A stretch of DNA of 56,050 nucleotides, taken from the NCBI GenBank assembly GCA_029233965.1, contig JARGOP010000033.1, forward strand, positions 1 to 56,050, written 5' to 3'. Below are positions 7,261 to 16,074 of the stretch, one piece after another. The notes under the pieces were generated by a model. That model worked only from the letters and a program-made list of their open reading frames with translations. It was not told the origin of the DNA and made no database searches. The position numbers and the translations under genes were made by a program. Position 1 is the first letter of the stretch, and each line of letters begins with the position of its first letter. This stretch comes from Verrucomicrobiales bacterium. GTDB taxonomy: Bacteria; Verrucomicrobiota; Verrucomicrobiia; Verrucomicrobiales; DEV007.

Positions 7261-8511
7261 TCACTTCCACTCGTAGACGTGAATCCCGTTCAGGGAGCGG
7301 ACGAGTAAGCGGTTTCCTTCGATGCCGAGATGGGCCCAGGTCGGTTCATCTTTGCTAATGCTTCGGCGGTCGAGCAATCTGAATTTCTGAGGAGAGGCAT
7401 CGAAAAGAATCAGTTCCCCTTTTTGATCGAGGGCGAGGATGCGGTCACCCTGATGGATCATCGACCAGTATTCGCCGAATTCCTCATCAGTCGACCAGGT
7501 CGCTTCGCCGTTTTCCAATGAGATGCAGTGGAGTTTTTTATCACGCCCGTGGAGATAGGCGTGGTTTCCCCGAATTACCGGGCTGCCCATGTAGCCCTCG
7601 AGCGCCTCGTTATTCCAGAGCTGCTCGACCGCGAATTCTCCTTCTCCATTGGCGGTGATAGAAAAGAGAAAAGCACCGCCGCCATAGCTGGCCGTGAAGA
7701 CCTTGTCGTCTCCGATGATGGAGGGAGTCAGAATATTCATGCCACGAAAGGCTTTCACCGGCGTCGTCCAGAGTTCTGCCCCGGTTTCGAGATCGAGCCC
7801 GGCGAGGGCGAGGCGCGCCTGAACAATCAGTTGGCGCTTCCCTCCCAGAGTCGCGATGACGGGGGAGGAGAAGGCACTTCCGAACATGGCGCGTTTATCT
7901 TCGAGACTGGTCCAGATTGTTTCGCCGGTTTCCGCGTTCAACTTTGCCACGGCGAGACCGGCCTGAACGTAAAGGTCGTTTCCATCGAGGAGAGGGGAGC
8001 AGACCTGCCCGAAGGAGGGAACCTCGGTTTTCTCCCGCTCGGTGAAATCGACCTTCCATATTTCGTCACCGGTATTCGTGTCGAGTTTGACGAGAACATC
8101 CCGCATTCCACCGACGTAGATGGCGCCGTCCCCGGTGACGGGGGTGCTCCGCACCCAGCTTCCGTTTTTTGCGGCAAAGAAGGGGACTTTCATCGCACCC
8201 TTCCACGAGTCGTTCCAATTTTGTTCCCCTGTAGAGAGGTCGAAGGCTCTGACGACTTCGTTCTTCTCTTCCTGCGTGGCGACGGTGAAGACCTTTCCTT
8301 CAGAGGTTACCGGGCTGGAGTAACCCTCGCTGAGTTTCGCCTCCCAGAGCAGAGTGAGATTTTCGCCGCCCAGTTTCTCCGGCCAGGGAGTTTCATTCGT
8401 GACTTCTCCGGTCCGCTCCGGGCCCCGCCATTGATTCCAGTCTGCATTCGAGCGGGTGGCCTGGAGCAGAACGGCGAAGACGACGACGAAAATGAACCGG
8501 TTCTTTTTCAT
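7261..8511 (-). CDS. secreted PQQ-binding-like beta-propeller protein
   Basis: A 416-residue exported protein (signal peptide to about residue 23) made of repeated PQQ/quinoprotein-type blades. The N-terminus has the PVC-typical W-x-Q-W-R-G-P motif, then repeats such as 'VFTVATQ..N.VVRAFDLSTGEQNW', 'VLVKLDTNTGDEIWKV', 'VAKLNAETGETIW', 'ALAGLDLETGAELW' and 'CISLENGEATW', each about 40-50 residues apart. No catalytic residues of true PQQ alcohol dehydrogenases are evident. It may be a binding or scaffold propeller rather than a quinoenzyme. It lies 48 bases after the esterase-like gene in the XylR-divergent block. Confidence 0.88.
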   Translation of the reverse strand: MKKNRFIFVVVFAVLLQATRSNADWNQWRGPERTGEVTNETPWPEKLGGENLTLLWEAKLSEGYSSPVTSEGKVFTVATQEEKNEVVRAFDLSTGEQNWNDSWKGAMKVPFFAAKNGSWVRSTPVTGDGAIYVGGMRDVLVKLDTNTGDEIWKVDFTEREKTEVPSFGQVCSPLLDGNDLYVQAGLAVAKLNAETGETIWTSLEDKRAMFGSAFSSPVIATLGGKRQLIVQARLALAGLDLETGAELWTTPVKAFRGMNILTPSIIGDDKVFTASYGGGAFLFSITANGEGEFAVEQLWNNEALEGYMGSPVIRGNHAYLHGRDKKLHCISLENGEATWSTDEEFGEYWSMIHQGDRILALDQKGELILFDASPQKFRLLDRRSISKDEPTWAHLGIEGNRLLVRSLNGIHVYEWK

Positions 8512-8559
8512 GGAATGGAAACGCTGCTCCTGTCGTTCCGGATGTGGAGAAAAATCGGT

Positions 8560-9429
8560 CTACTTCTTTGTTTTTTCCTCAAGTTTAAGGAGTTCGGTGG
8601 CAAATCGGCGTCCGATTTCCTCCTGGCTTGCCGTGTCGAAGTGGACGGAGTCACCGATGTGACCGGTGAGGTCCCTCGCATCGACGCAGGCGGTGTTGGC
8701 CCGTTGCCCGGGGAGATCGAGGAGGAGTCGATTCATCTCGCTCTTTTTCACTTCGTCGGTGTCGGGTCGCATCTCGCCGATGGTGCAGGCAAGGAAAGGA
8801 AGGTCAGGAATCTCAAGGTCCGCCCGGAGCCTGTCGACGAGATTGTTCAAGGAGGCCGCGTAGGTGGGGAGTGCTGTCACCTTCGAGTCCGCTTCTCCCT
8901 GGAGCCAAAGCACGGCACGAAGCCGGGTCTTCTCTGCAGGCCCCTGTTCCAGAGCCAGTTTTGTTTTCCGGATCGCTTCGAGGTAGAGCGGACCGGTCTC
9001 GCTCCAGAGACGGATCGCTGAGCCGCCGCGAGCAGCAGGGATGAGTCCGATGCGGGTCTTCGGATCCTCCGCTGCGATCATCTCCGCAAAAGCCAGACCC
9101 GGTCCGACGCCGGCGTTGTCGTGGCCTTTGAACGTTTCGGCATTTCCGGTGAGATGGAGGGGATGACGGGCATGATACCAGGCGTCGTTCCGCAGGTGCA
9201 TCATGACGAAGCGGGGATCGTTGAGCGGTTCCTCCGGCATGAAGCCGCGACCTTTCATATTCGACTGACCAATGAGAAGAATAAGGTCGAGGCGTTCCGT
9301 ATCTCCGGGAAGTTCTGTGAGGTCCGCCTTCACCAATGGCGGCTTCGTCGGCGGTGGGGTGGTCACCTTCTGCGCGAGCAGGGAGGCGGGCAGTGAAAGA
9401 GAAAGTGAAATGAGCAGGGCGAAACGCAT
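8560..9429 (-). CDS. sialate O-acetylesterase/carbohydrate esterase family 6-like protein
   Basis: From the ATG at 9429 this is a 289-residue exported SGNH-type esterase with a signal peptide ending L-L-A-Q20; an upstream in-frame start would put 14 polar residues before it. Catalytic motifs are G54-Q-S56-N-M (nucleophile block), R-G-G-S near 126 (oxyanion Gly), W-L-Q-G-E-A-D near 168, and D-S-V-H-F-D near 266 carrying the catalytic Asp/His. This is the sialate esterase/CE6 acetylxylan esterase pattern, so it should remove acetyl groups from a glycan. It is the third gene of the block, 149 bases after the dehydrogenase-like propeller gene. Confidence 0.87.
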   Translation of the reverse strand: MRFALLISLSLSLPASLLAQKVTTPPPTKPPLVKADLTELPGDTERLDLILLIGQSNMKGRGFMPEEPLNDPRFVMMHLRNDAWYHARHPLHLTGNAETFKGHDNAGVGPGLAFAEMIAAEDPKTRIGLIPAARGGSAIRLWSETGPLYLEAIRKTKLALEQGPAEKTRLRAVLWLQGEADSKVTALPTYAASLNNLVDRLRADLEIPDLPFLACTIGEMRPDTDEVKKSEMNRLLLDLPGQRANTACVDARDLTGHIGDSVHFDTASQEEIGRRFATELLKLEEKTKK

Positions 9430-9578
9430 GACGCTATTCTCTGAGGAAACCATCGCTATGGAAAGCCTCAAAACACCGACGCGATTCAGGTCCGCCTGCT
9501 CTGTCAGTGCAGATAACGGGGAAGCGGTCTCGCCGGTGCCTGCCCTGGAAGGAAGTGTTCCGGGTCGGGCCGGTGATG

Positions 9579-11048
9579 TTACTTTTTCAACCGGTTCACG
9601 GTGTAGTAAAAGAGGCCGGTGCGGAGCGGTTGGTCATCGGCAGACCGGAAACCATCCAGTTTCATTCCGTAGACCCAGCCGCCATCGTCCAGGTCCTCCA
9701 AATCAATTTCGATGGTACGGTCATCGACCCGGCGAACGTCCAGGATCTTGATCCCGGATTCATCGAGCTTGTCGCCCCCGTAGTTTCCGGTGTCTTCGTA
9801 GCGGTGTCGTGAGAATTGAAAATTTTCAGGAGATTCGGCCCCTTTCGCGGCCTTTTTTGTAAAGGTGAGGCGAAACCCGGACGGTGTCAGCGTCATCGTT
9901 TTTACGTCGAAAGGGGCAGTTCCGGTGTAGCGAATGCGTTGAAGACCCTCCGCGATCTGCCCCCAACCCCGCGATGTCTGCCCGATATATAGTGTGGTTT
10001 TGTCAGGACTGAAAACAGCGCGATTGTTGCCGGGACGCAATCCGTTGTCTTGGAAGAAATGAGTGCAGGCTCCCTGGTAGACGCCATCCACTTCCTCGAG
10101 CATGAGGCGCGAGAGGCGCTCCCCGTTGTTGTCGGGAAGAATAATCTGACCGCCGTAGGGCCCGAAGACGGTGCCTTCCGGAATCTCCACGGGCTCCGAT
10201 GCAGAGCGGTTCATTTCGGCGTGAGGGAGAAGAACCGCGGCCGGGGTTTTCATTCGGTTGATCTCCTCCAGTGGCAAATCGAGGGGGTCGATCGCGGGGT
10301 TCCACTCCGGATCCCAGACGAGACTGCTGACGTGGCCGTAAAAGTTTCCCCTCTCGACATGATAAAACGGAGTCGCTGCCTTCCAGTCGCCCTGGTTGTC
10401 CCCGGCCCAGAGCCGGTTTTTGCTGTCTAACAAAATACCATTGTGCATTCGGAATCCGCTCGCCCAGGGGGTTGTTTTTCCTTCGCGGTCGATGTGGAGG
10501 ATCCATCCTTTCCAGGTTGCGGCCGAGAAATTCCGTCCGCGTCGACCGACTTTTGAGTAGTCGCCTTTCACGTTGTAAAACACGGGGCCGTTGTGTGAGG
10601 CGGTTCCGATCGCGACGAAGTGACCGCCTTTTCCGTCGGGAACGAGGTGGTTGGTTTCATGATAGTTCCCGCTCATGCCCCAGGGGGAGGCGAGGCTTTC
10701 GTAGAGATCGGCTCGCCCGTCTTTATTGGTGTCGACGAGGCGGGTGAGTTCGGCCATCTGACTCACAATGATTTCGTGATCGCTCACGATGTGCATGCCG
10801 CAGGCGTTGTGCAGACCGCTTGCGAAGAGGCGCCATTCGAACTTCGCCGGATCCTTCTGCGGAGTGGCAATGATGAGGTCGCTGCGTCGCAGAGCGACGG
10901 CAAGGTCTCCGGACGGAGTGAATCCGATCGCGCCGACTTCCGGTGGAACCCCCTCAGGGAACGGAATCGTTTCAATGGAATAGGGCTCGTGAGCGCGGAG
11001 GCAGGAGAGAGTGGACGCGGCGAGTAAGAGGACGGGAAGAATCTTCAT
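9579..11048 (-). CDS. secreted six-bladed propeller, PVC dehydrogenase-like (sorbosone dehydrogenase/DUF7133 type)
   Basis: A 489-residue exported protein with a signal peptide to about residue 19 (ending L-R-A-H). It has propeller features of the L-sorbosone dehydrogenase group: 'GAIGFTPSGDLAVALR', 'DTNKDGRADLYE' (calcium-binding-like Dx[DN]xDG), 'FRMHNGILLDSKNRLWAGDNQGDW' (key parts MHNG and AGDNQGDW), 'GQIILPDNNGERLSR', and a C-terminal domain after about 390. In PVC bacteria such proteins often occur with or are fused to cytochrome c. Here the start overlaps the stop of the upstream cytochrome gene by 4 bases (ATGA), strong evidence of joint translation. The substrate is unknown. Confidence 0.82.
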   Translation of the reverse strand: MKILPVLLLAASTLSCLRAHEPYSIETIPFPEGVPPEVGAIGFTPSGDLAVALRRSDLIIATPQKDPAKFEWRLFASGLHNACGMHIVSDHEIIVSQMAELTRLVDTNKDGRADLYESLASPWGMSGNYHETNHLVPDGKGGHFVAIGTASHNGPVFYNVKGDYSKVGRRGRNFSAATWKGWILHIDREGKTTPWASGFRMHNGILLDSKNRLWAGDNQGDWKAATPFYHVERGNFYGHVSSLVWDPEWNPAIDPLDLPLEEINRMKTPAAVLLPHAEMNRSASEPVEIPEGTVFGPYGGQIILPDNNGERLSRLMLEEVDGVYQGACTHFFQDNGLRPGNNRAVFSPDKTTLYIGQTSRGWGQIAEGLQRIRYTGTAPFDVKTMTLTPSGFRLTFTKKAAKGAESPENFQFSRHRYEDTGNYGGDKLDESGIKILDVRRVDDRTIEIDLEDLDDGGWVYGMKLDGFRSADDQPLRTGLFYYTVNRLKK

Positions 11049-12115
11049 TCGTTCGCAAGGGTTTTGAGGAAGAGGGTGAGTGATTTGATCTGCTTTTTGT
11101 CGATCGGATAGGGCGGCATGTAGCCCGCCGGGTAGGTGTCGACGACCTTGGCCATCGGATTCACGATCGACTCTTCGATGTAGGACTCGTCAGCGGTGAC
11201 GGGACGGTCGAAGCCGGTGATGGTTCTCTCCGCGCCAAAAAGTCCCGCAAAGCTCGGGCCGTGGCCCCGGGTGCCATCTTTGCTGTGGCAGGCGAAGCAG
11301 CCGAGATTTGTGTAGAGTGCCTCCCCCCAGCCGGCGTTGGGGTTATCAGTGGAGTAATCAGGATCCTCATCCGCAGCACCTTCGCTTGAGACCGGTTTTC
11401 CCTGAAGAGTGATCGTGAATGTGTCAGGACCGGTCTTTTCCTCCTTGAATTTATAACCGGATTCGAAGTAGCCGAATTCTTTGGCGCCTTCGATGGTGTA
11501 CTTCTTCACAATTTCGAGAGGCTTCTCCCCGGGTTCAATGCGGACACGTATGGTCGCTTTACCGATCTGGCAGGAAAATTCAGGAACGCCTTCGACAATT
11601 CGATATCCCGTAAAGACCGGCTTTGGCGCTTCGGTGTAATGATCGAAAATTCCGACCGGATGGGAGCCGCGAGCCAGGTAGATGAGCTCACCAACGAGGG
11701 AGGGAACATAGTCGAATCCTTTGCGGCGTCCGCTCTCCGGTTTCCCCCAATATTGCGTCATATCGAGAAATCCGCCCTGCCACGCGTAAAGAAGTCGGCA
11801 TTCGGTGGTGTCCCAGCAGATGGATAGTTCACTGCCGAAGTTCACTCCAATGGCGCCGGGAATTCCGCGGATCGGATCGACGAAGCCATCGACATCCCCT
11901 TTGCCGGGCGAATACTTTCGCGCCCGAAATCCCAAATCGTGGTTTGCCATGACTTCACGGCCAAGTCCCGGATCCGGGAAGTAGGTACGGAGAACGAGAG
12001 GTTCCTCCTTCGTTCCCATCGGCAGATTGCTCAAAGTAATGAATCGATCTGATCCCTCGAGTGAGAGAATCGCGAAAGCGAAAAGGGCTGTCAGCGACGC
12101 TGTGATTGGCTTCAT
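11045..12115 (-). CDS. secreted protein with C-terminal cytochrome c domain (DUF6797-like)
   Basis: A 356-residue exported protein (signal peptide to about residue 20). The first 250 residues form a domain with 'FRARKYSPGKGDVDGFVDPI'-type sequence (fragments YSPGKGDVDGF, GVNFGSELSICWDT) resembling PVC DUF6797 proteins. The last 95 residues are a class I cytochrome c: haem motif C-F-A-C-H near residue 272 and a Met ligand in G-Y-M-P-P-Y near 329, ending in 'LTLFLKTLA'. It probably accepts electrons from a dehydrogenase, most plausibly the propeller protein that overlaps it by 4 bases. It is first in the leftward block and divergent from the XylR-like regulator. Confidence 0.85.
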   Translation of the reverse strand: MKPITASLTALFAFAILSLEGSDRFITLSNLPMGTKEEPLVLRTYFPDPGLGREVMANHDLGFRARKYSPGKGDVDGFVDPIRGIPGAIGVNFGSELSICWDTTECRLLYAWQGGFLDMTQYWGKPESGRRKGFDYVPSLVGELIYLARGSHPVGIFDHYTEAPKPVFTGYRIVEGVPEFSCQIGKATIRVRIEPGEKPLEIVKKYTIEGAKEFGYFESGYKFKEEKTGPDTFTITLQGKPVSSEGAADEDPDYSTDNPNAGWGEALYTNLGCFACHSKDGTRGHGPSFAGLFGAERTITGFDRPVTADESYIEESIVNPMAKVVDTYPAGYMPPYPIDKKQIKSLTLFLKTLANE

Positions 12116-12187
12116 GGGATAAGGTCAGAGGATTCTTGAAAACGCACAATGGACATTTTGTGCAAAAAGGTGCAGTTTTGCGCAGAT
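12116..12187. promoter_or_regulatory. divergent control region with palindrome and phased direct repeat
   Basis: The 72 bases between the cytochrome gene and the XylR-like regulator hold a palindrome GCACAA-N8-TTGTGC (12144-12149 and 12158-12163). They also hold a direct repeat TTTTGTGCA (12156-12164) and TTTTGCGCA (12176-12184) spaced exactly 20 bases start to start. Two-turn direct repeats are the usual layout for AraC-type DNA-binding domains. It is a strong candidate operator for the regulator encoded next to it, serving both directions. Confidence 0.6.
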
Positions 12188-13345
12188 ATGAGTCGACGCC
12201 CACCCTTAGAGATCGCTCTCGCGATCAATGTCGGAATCACCCACCTCGAGCGGGTCGTTCGGGGAATTCGCGAGTATGCGGAGCGTCACACGAGCTGGAG
12301 GTTCCTCATCAGCCCGGAGACTCACTACCTTTCGCCTACGGCACTGGAGGGCTGGAAAGGGAATGGAGTGATCGCTCTTGCCAATACTCCGGAAGACATC
12401 GCTGTGCTCAAGTCGCTCGATTGTCCGGTCGTGAATCTGTCAGGTGCCCTCGCGGAGACACCGTTTCCGCGGGTACGGCCGGATTATGAGCAACTCGGGA
12501 AAATGGGGGCCTGGCATTTGCTGGATCGCGGTTACCGGCGATTCGGTTTCTATGGCATTGCCGACGTCTGGTATTCGGAGTGTTATCAAAAAGGTTTTTC
12601 CGCTGAATTGGAGCGGAAGGGGTTCGATTGTTCGATCCTGCAAGTGCCGGGGACGCTCAGCGCAAAGACACGGTGGGATGTGGGGCAGGGGGAGCTTGAG
12701 CTTTGGCTGGGAACCCTGACCCCGCCCTTTGCGGTGATGGCCGCGCATGACCCCCGGGCTGCGATGGTGATTCGTGCCTGCGAACGGGTCGGGCTGCGGG
12801 TGCCGGAAGATGTCGCCGTGATCGGAGTGAACAATGATACGACCGCGTGTGAATCCTGTCGCCCGCCGCTCACCAGCATCGAGCGAAACGACGCCGAGAT
12901 CGGGCTCGAGGCGGCGAGAATGCTGGACCGACTCATTCAGGGGAAAATCCTCACGAGCGATGAACACGTGGTTTTACCGGGTGAAATCAAAGATCGCGCC
13001 TCGACCGACAGTCTCGCGGTGGATCACCCTGATCTGCTCTCCGCAGTCGAGTTTGCGCGTTCCCATTTTCAGGAGCCGATCGGAGTGAATAACCTGGTCG
13101 ATGCCACACCCCGCTCGCGCCGCTGGCTCGAAGATGCGTTTCTGGAAAGCCTCGGCTGCACTCCCCGCGCGTTCATTTTCCGACTTCGCATGCGGGAGGC
13201 ACAGCGGCTTCTCGTGGAAGAGCCCGAACTGGCTCAGGGAGAGGTCGCACGGCGCTGCGGTTACAGCGGAACCCGTCAGATGAATGCCCAGTTCCGAAGC
13301 GAGATGGGCATCACCGCGAAAGACTACGGCCGGGAGGAAAATTAG
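12188..13345 (+). CDS. XylR-like transcriptional regulator (LacI-type sensor + AraC HTH)
   Basis: About 385 residues from the ATG at 12188. The N-terminal 270 residues resemble the periplasmic-binding-protein sensor of XylR/LacI regulators: opening strand 'IALAINVGITHLERVVRGIREYA', 'GRYRRFGFYGIAD'-like region (DRGYRRFGFYG), and 'VAVIGVNNDTTACESCRPPLTSI' (fragment VIGVNND) near 205. The last 95 residues form an AraC double helix-turn-helix, with 'SRRWLEDAFLESLG', 'LRMREAQRLL' and 'VARRCGYS'. Length and order match E. coli XylR. An in-frame ATG at 12149 would put the palindromic operator inside the gene, so 12188 is preferred. It probably senses a sugar and controls the divergent secreted-protein block. 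Confidence 0.88.
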   Translation: MSRRPPLEIALAINVGITHLERVVRGIREYAERHTSWRFLISPETHYLSPTALEGWKGNGVIALANTPEDIAVLKSLDCPVVNLSGALAETPFPRVRPDYEQLGKMGAWHLLDRGYRRFGFYGIADVWYSECYQKGFSAELERKGFDCSILQVPGTLSAKTRWDVGQGELELWLGTLTPPFAVMAAHDPRAAMVIRACERVGLRVPEDVAVIGVNNDTTACESCRPPLTSIERNDAEIGLEAARMLDRLIQGKILTSDEHVVLPGEIKDRASTDSLAVDHPDLLSAVEFARSHFQEPIGVNNLVDATPRSRRWLEDAFLESLGCTPRAFIFRLRMREAQRLLVEEPELAQGEVARRCGYSGTRQMNAQFRSEMGITAKDYGREEN

Positions 13346-14094
13346 CCGCCGGTATCGTTTCCGGAGTCACGAGACTGAATCGGTAACGGCGGAGTGCTCA
13401 GTGGCTTCGTGAGTTCGGGATTGATTTCAATCTGTTCCCCGCCGCGTTCGACCATGAGGTCATAGTGCTGATAGACGAGATGCATCATAGCCATTTGCAT
13501 CCAGGCGGCGACGACGTACGCACCCACGAAGAGGGCAAAGTATCCCACGATCATCAACGGCATTGCGATGAGTGAAAGAAGGATCAGGTAGCCGATCATG
13601 CTGAGTCCGACTTTCGAGGCGAAGCTCTTCATGAAGCTCCAGGAGAATCCGGATTTGAAATCCATCATCAGTCCCGACCTGAGCATGATGGGGTAGGAAA
13701 AGACAGTGAAGAGGGCGAGGAAAGCGAAGTAGAGGGCGAATCCGATGATCGCGGTGATAATGATGAGGGTCTCATTCCCGTTTTCTGCGAGAGGAATGAT
13801 GATCACGGGTGCAATGCTGAAGAGCACCACGACCGGGACGATAACGAGAGAAAAAACGAGCGTCGCAAGCATCGGCCAAAGTCCCATTTTGAGGTAGTCC
13901 CCGAAAAAATTGAAATCGAAGTCCTCGGCCGGATTCCCCTGTCTTTCGCGGGCAAAGCGCCGTAGCAAAAATCCAATCGCGACCATGGGTCCGACGATTG
14001 GGATGAGCATGGAGACCGAGAGCCCGAGGATCGTCATCCATTTGTTTTCCGTTTTAAAAATGTCTTTGCAGGCGTCGCTGAATTGTATGCTCAT
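13342..14094 (-). CDS. DUF4013 membrane protein
   Basis: A 250-residue integral membrane protein with about five to six transmembrane segments. The opening 'FSDACKDIFKTENKW..ILGLSVSMLIPIVGPMVAIGFLLR' pattern (fragments FSDACKDIF, LIPIVGPMV, G-F-L-L-R-R-F-A-R) and the 'PAEDFDFNFFGDYLKMGLWP' type linker are typical of DUF4013. A hydrophilic C-tail of about 40 residues follows. Function unknown. Its stop overlaps the regulator's stop region by 4 bases (tail-to-tail), so it is a separate unit. Confidence 0.82.
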   Translation of the reverse strand: MSIQFSDACKDIFKTENKWMTILGLSVSMLIPIVGPMVAIGFLLRRFARERQGNPAEDFDFNFFGDYLKMGLWPMLATLVFSLVIVPVVVLFSIAPVIIIPLAENGNETLIIITAIIGFALYFAFLALFTVFSYPIMLRSGLMMDFKSGFSWSFMKSFASKVGLSMIGYLILLSLIAMPLMIVGYFALFVGAYVVAAWMQMAMMHLVYQHYDLMVERGGEQIEINPELTKPLSTPPLPIQSRDSGNDTGG

Positions 14095-14194
14095 GAGTCT
14101 TCTGATGGTCGAATCGAATTTAAGGCCAATACTGATTGTCCTTACGAAAAAAATAAGTCAATTACGGCACGGGTTCAGGGATGAAAAATGATTG

Positions 14195-14253
14195 AAGAGC
14201 GTTTCCGGCTCTTATAGCATTCGGCCCCCGACGGCTGGTTCTACTCTGTCGGG
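14195..14253 (+). promoter_or_regulatory. two hairpins in the leader of the DUF5069-like gene
   Basis: The leader holds AAGAGC-N7-GCTCTT (14195-14213) and CCCGAC-N15-GTCGGG (14227-14253), ending 27 bases before the ATG at 14281. No clear Shine-Dalgarno sequence precedes that ATG. The second hairpin could influence transcript stability or translation; it has no T-tract, so it is not a normal terminator. Confidence 0.3.
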
Positions 14254-14280
14254 AATTTACAAAAGAATCGATTACAATCT

Positions 14281-14721
14281 ATGAGCAATATTGTCCCAAC
14301 CATCAGTTCCGGAACTGCAGGCCCTATCGGCGTTCTTCACCTCCCCCGTCTTTGGATGAAGGCTTCTCTCGGCGCTGCCGGTAAGCTTCATGCTGACTAC
14401 CCTGCAATCGGTGCAGGCTATGACCAAATGGTCCTCGACGGCATCGGCATCGACAAGGCTGACTTCGAAGCCTTCATCGCTGACTCGAAGCCTTCCTACG
14501 TCGAACTTGAAAACTGGATCCTCCAGCAGAAGGGCGGATCGCTTGACCAGAACGCCGTTGACAAGCTCAATGCAGCGATCACCGGTTACATCCATGACGA
14601 CGGAACCCGCAAGGAGATCCTCGATGCAGCAGGTCGCGAAGACGACGGCACGATCAAAGATGCCGTGAATCTGAACAACCTCGACGACTGGGCGACCTTC
14701 CACTCCCAGGAGTTGAAGTAA
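14281..14721 (+). CDS. DUF5069-like cytoplasmic protein
   Basis: A 146-residue soluble, acidic protein without signal peptide. The segment '[37 protein letters not shown]' (fragments [19 protein letters not shown]) followed by '[16 protein letters not shown]' recalls the DUF5069 family, where a conserved 'lpR...K' and a 'P...l..WI' block recur. The function is unknown. Codon choice is strongly biased to C-ending codons (atc, gac, aag, ctc), more than neighbouring genes, suggesting high expression. It has its own strong terminator and a structured leader, so it is monocistronic. Confidence 0.65.
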   Translation: MSNIVPTISSGTAGPIGVLHLPRLWMKASLGAAGKLHADYPAIGAGYDQMVLDGIGIDKADFEAFIADSKPSYVELENWILQQKGGSLDQNAVDKLNAAITGYIHDDGTRKEILDAAGREDDGTIKDAVNLNNLDDWATFHSQELK

Positions 14722-14749
14722 TTCGGTTCCCCAGCCGATTTTTCGAAAA

Positions 14750-14786
14750 CCCGCCGCCGATTCGTTCGGCGGCGGGTTTTTCTTTT
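14750..14786 (+). terminator. intrinsic terminator after the DUF5069-like gene
   Basis: CCCGCCGCCGA (14750-14760) pairs perfectly with TCGGCGGCGGG (14766-14776) around a 5-base loop, followed by TTTTTCTTTT (14777-14786). A-residues before the stem (AAAA) can extend the pairing. It lies 29 bases after the stop codon and isolates this gene from fabV. Confidence 0.9.
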
Positions 14787-14867
14787 CCCCCGGTGGGCAG
14801 GATAAAGCGGTTGTTTTCCGGCCTTCCTCCTGCTAACGCTCTGGGAAATCACAGACTCTATATCGAC

Positions 14868-16052
14868 ATGATTATTCAACCCAAAACGAGAGGATTCATT
14901 TGCACCACGGCTCACCCTGAGGGCTGTGCCGCCAACGTTCAATCGCAGATCGATTACGTGAAGTCCCGCCCGCCGATGGCGAATCCTCCGAAGAAGGTCC
15001 TCGTGATCGGAGCCTCGACAGGCTATGGCCTCGCTTCGCGGATCGTTCCCGCTTTTGGCGGGGGAGCCGCGACGATCGGAGTCTTCTTTGAAAAGCCGGG
15101 AACGGATCGCAAAACCGGCAGTGCGGGTTGGTACAACTCAGTCGCTTTCGAGAAGGCGGCTGCGGATGCCGGACTCTACGCGAAGAGCTTCAACGGGGAT
15201 GCTTTCTCCGGGGAAATGAAGGCAACGGTGATCGAGGCCATCAAAGCCGACCTCGGTCAGGTGGACTCGATTGTTTACAGCCTTGCCTCACCGCGGCGGA
15301 CGGATCCAACCGACGGCGAGACCTATCGCTCGGTTCTCAAGCCGATCGGGCAGTCCTACTCCCAGAAGAACCTCAACACGGATACCGGTGAGGTCGACAG
15401 CGTTACGATCGAGCCCGCGACGGAAGAGGAGATTGCTCACACCGTTAAGGTCATGGGGGGCGAAGACTGGGAACTCTGGATCAAGGCGCTCAATGAAGCC
15501 GGTGTCCTTGCCGATGGATTCACGACCGTCGCCTATTCCTACATCGGTCCGGACCTCACCTATCCGATTTACACGAACGGAACGATCGGAAAAGCGAAGG
15601 AGCATCTCGAGGAGTCGACGGCGAGGATGAATGAGCAGTTTGGAGCCGGCACCGCATATGTCTCGGTCAACAAAGCGCTCGTGACTCAGGCCAGCTCCGC
15701 GATTCCCGTCGTTCCGCTTTACATTTCCCTGCTCTACAAGGTCATGAAAGAGGCGGGCCTTCACGAAGGCACGATCGAGCAGATTCAGCGACTTTTCGCG
15801 GATCATCTTTCCAGCGGGAGCGCTCCGGAGCTGGACGAGAAAGGCCGGATTCGGATCGATGACTGGGAAATGCGCGACGACGTCCAGAGCGCGGTTGCCG
15901 AAGCGTGGGAAAATGTCACGACTGAGAACCTTTCGGAGCTTTCTGATTTTTCAGGATACAAGAATGAATTCCTCAGGCTCTTCGGTTTTGGTCTGGAAGG
16001 CGTTGATTACGAGTCGGATACCAATCCGGAAAGACCTCTTCCTTCCGAATAA
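14868..16052 (+). CDS. fabV: trans-2-enoyl-ACP/CoA reductase (NADH), FabV type
   Basis: Reduces enoyl-ACP in the last step of fatty-acid elongation. From the ATG at 14868 it has 394 residues, the normal FabV length. The opening '[20 protein letters not shown]' block and the Rossmann loop [13 protein letters not shown] are family hallmarks. The catalytic Y-x8-K pair falls in '[10 protein letters not shown]' near residue 235-245, with '[14 protein letters not shown]' before it. In-frame ATG-like codons further upstream lie in the terminator-to-gene spacer and are unlikely. FabV enzymes are known to tolerate triclosan. It stands between two terminators with no other fatty-acid gene nearby. Confidence 0.95.
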   Translation: MIIQPKTRGFICTTAHPEGCAANVQSQIDYVKSRPPMANPPKKVLVIGASTGYGLASRIVPAFGGGAATIGVFFEKPGTDRKTGSAGWYNSVAFEKAAADAGLYAKSFNGDAFSGEMKATVIEAIKADLGQVDSIVYSLASPRRTDPTDGETYRSVLKPIGQSYSQKNLNTDTGEVDSVTIEPATEEEIAHTVKVMGGEDWELWIKALNEAGVLADGFTTVAYSYIGPDLTYPIYTNGTIGKAKEHLEESTARMNEQFGAGTAYVSVNKALVTQASSAIPVVPLYISLLYKVMKEAGLHEGTIEQIQRLFADHLSSGSAPELDEKGRIRIDDWEMRDDVQSAVAEAWENVTTENLSELSDFSGYKNEFLRLFGFGLEGVDYESDTNPERPLPSE

Positions 16053-16074
16053 TACCGGAAAACCAAAAATATAA

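Noticed and set aside
7528-9021. Long open frame on the plus strand (about 497 codons)
   Set aside because: It lies antisense to the propeller and acetylesterase genes, which have clear motifs and signal peptides; the plus-strand product has no recognisable domain.
14281-14721. Possible riboswitch upstream of the DUF5069-like gene
   Set aside because: The two hairpins do not match any riboswitch consensus I know, so only a generic structured leader is reported.
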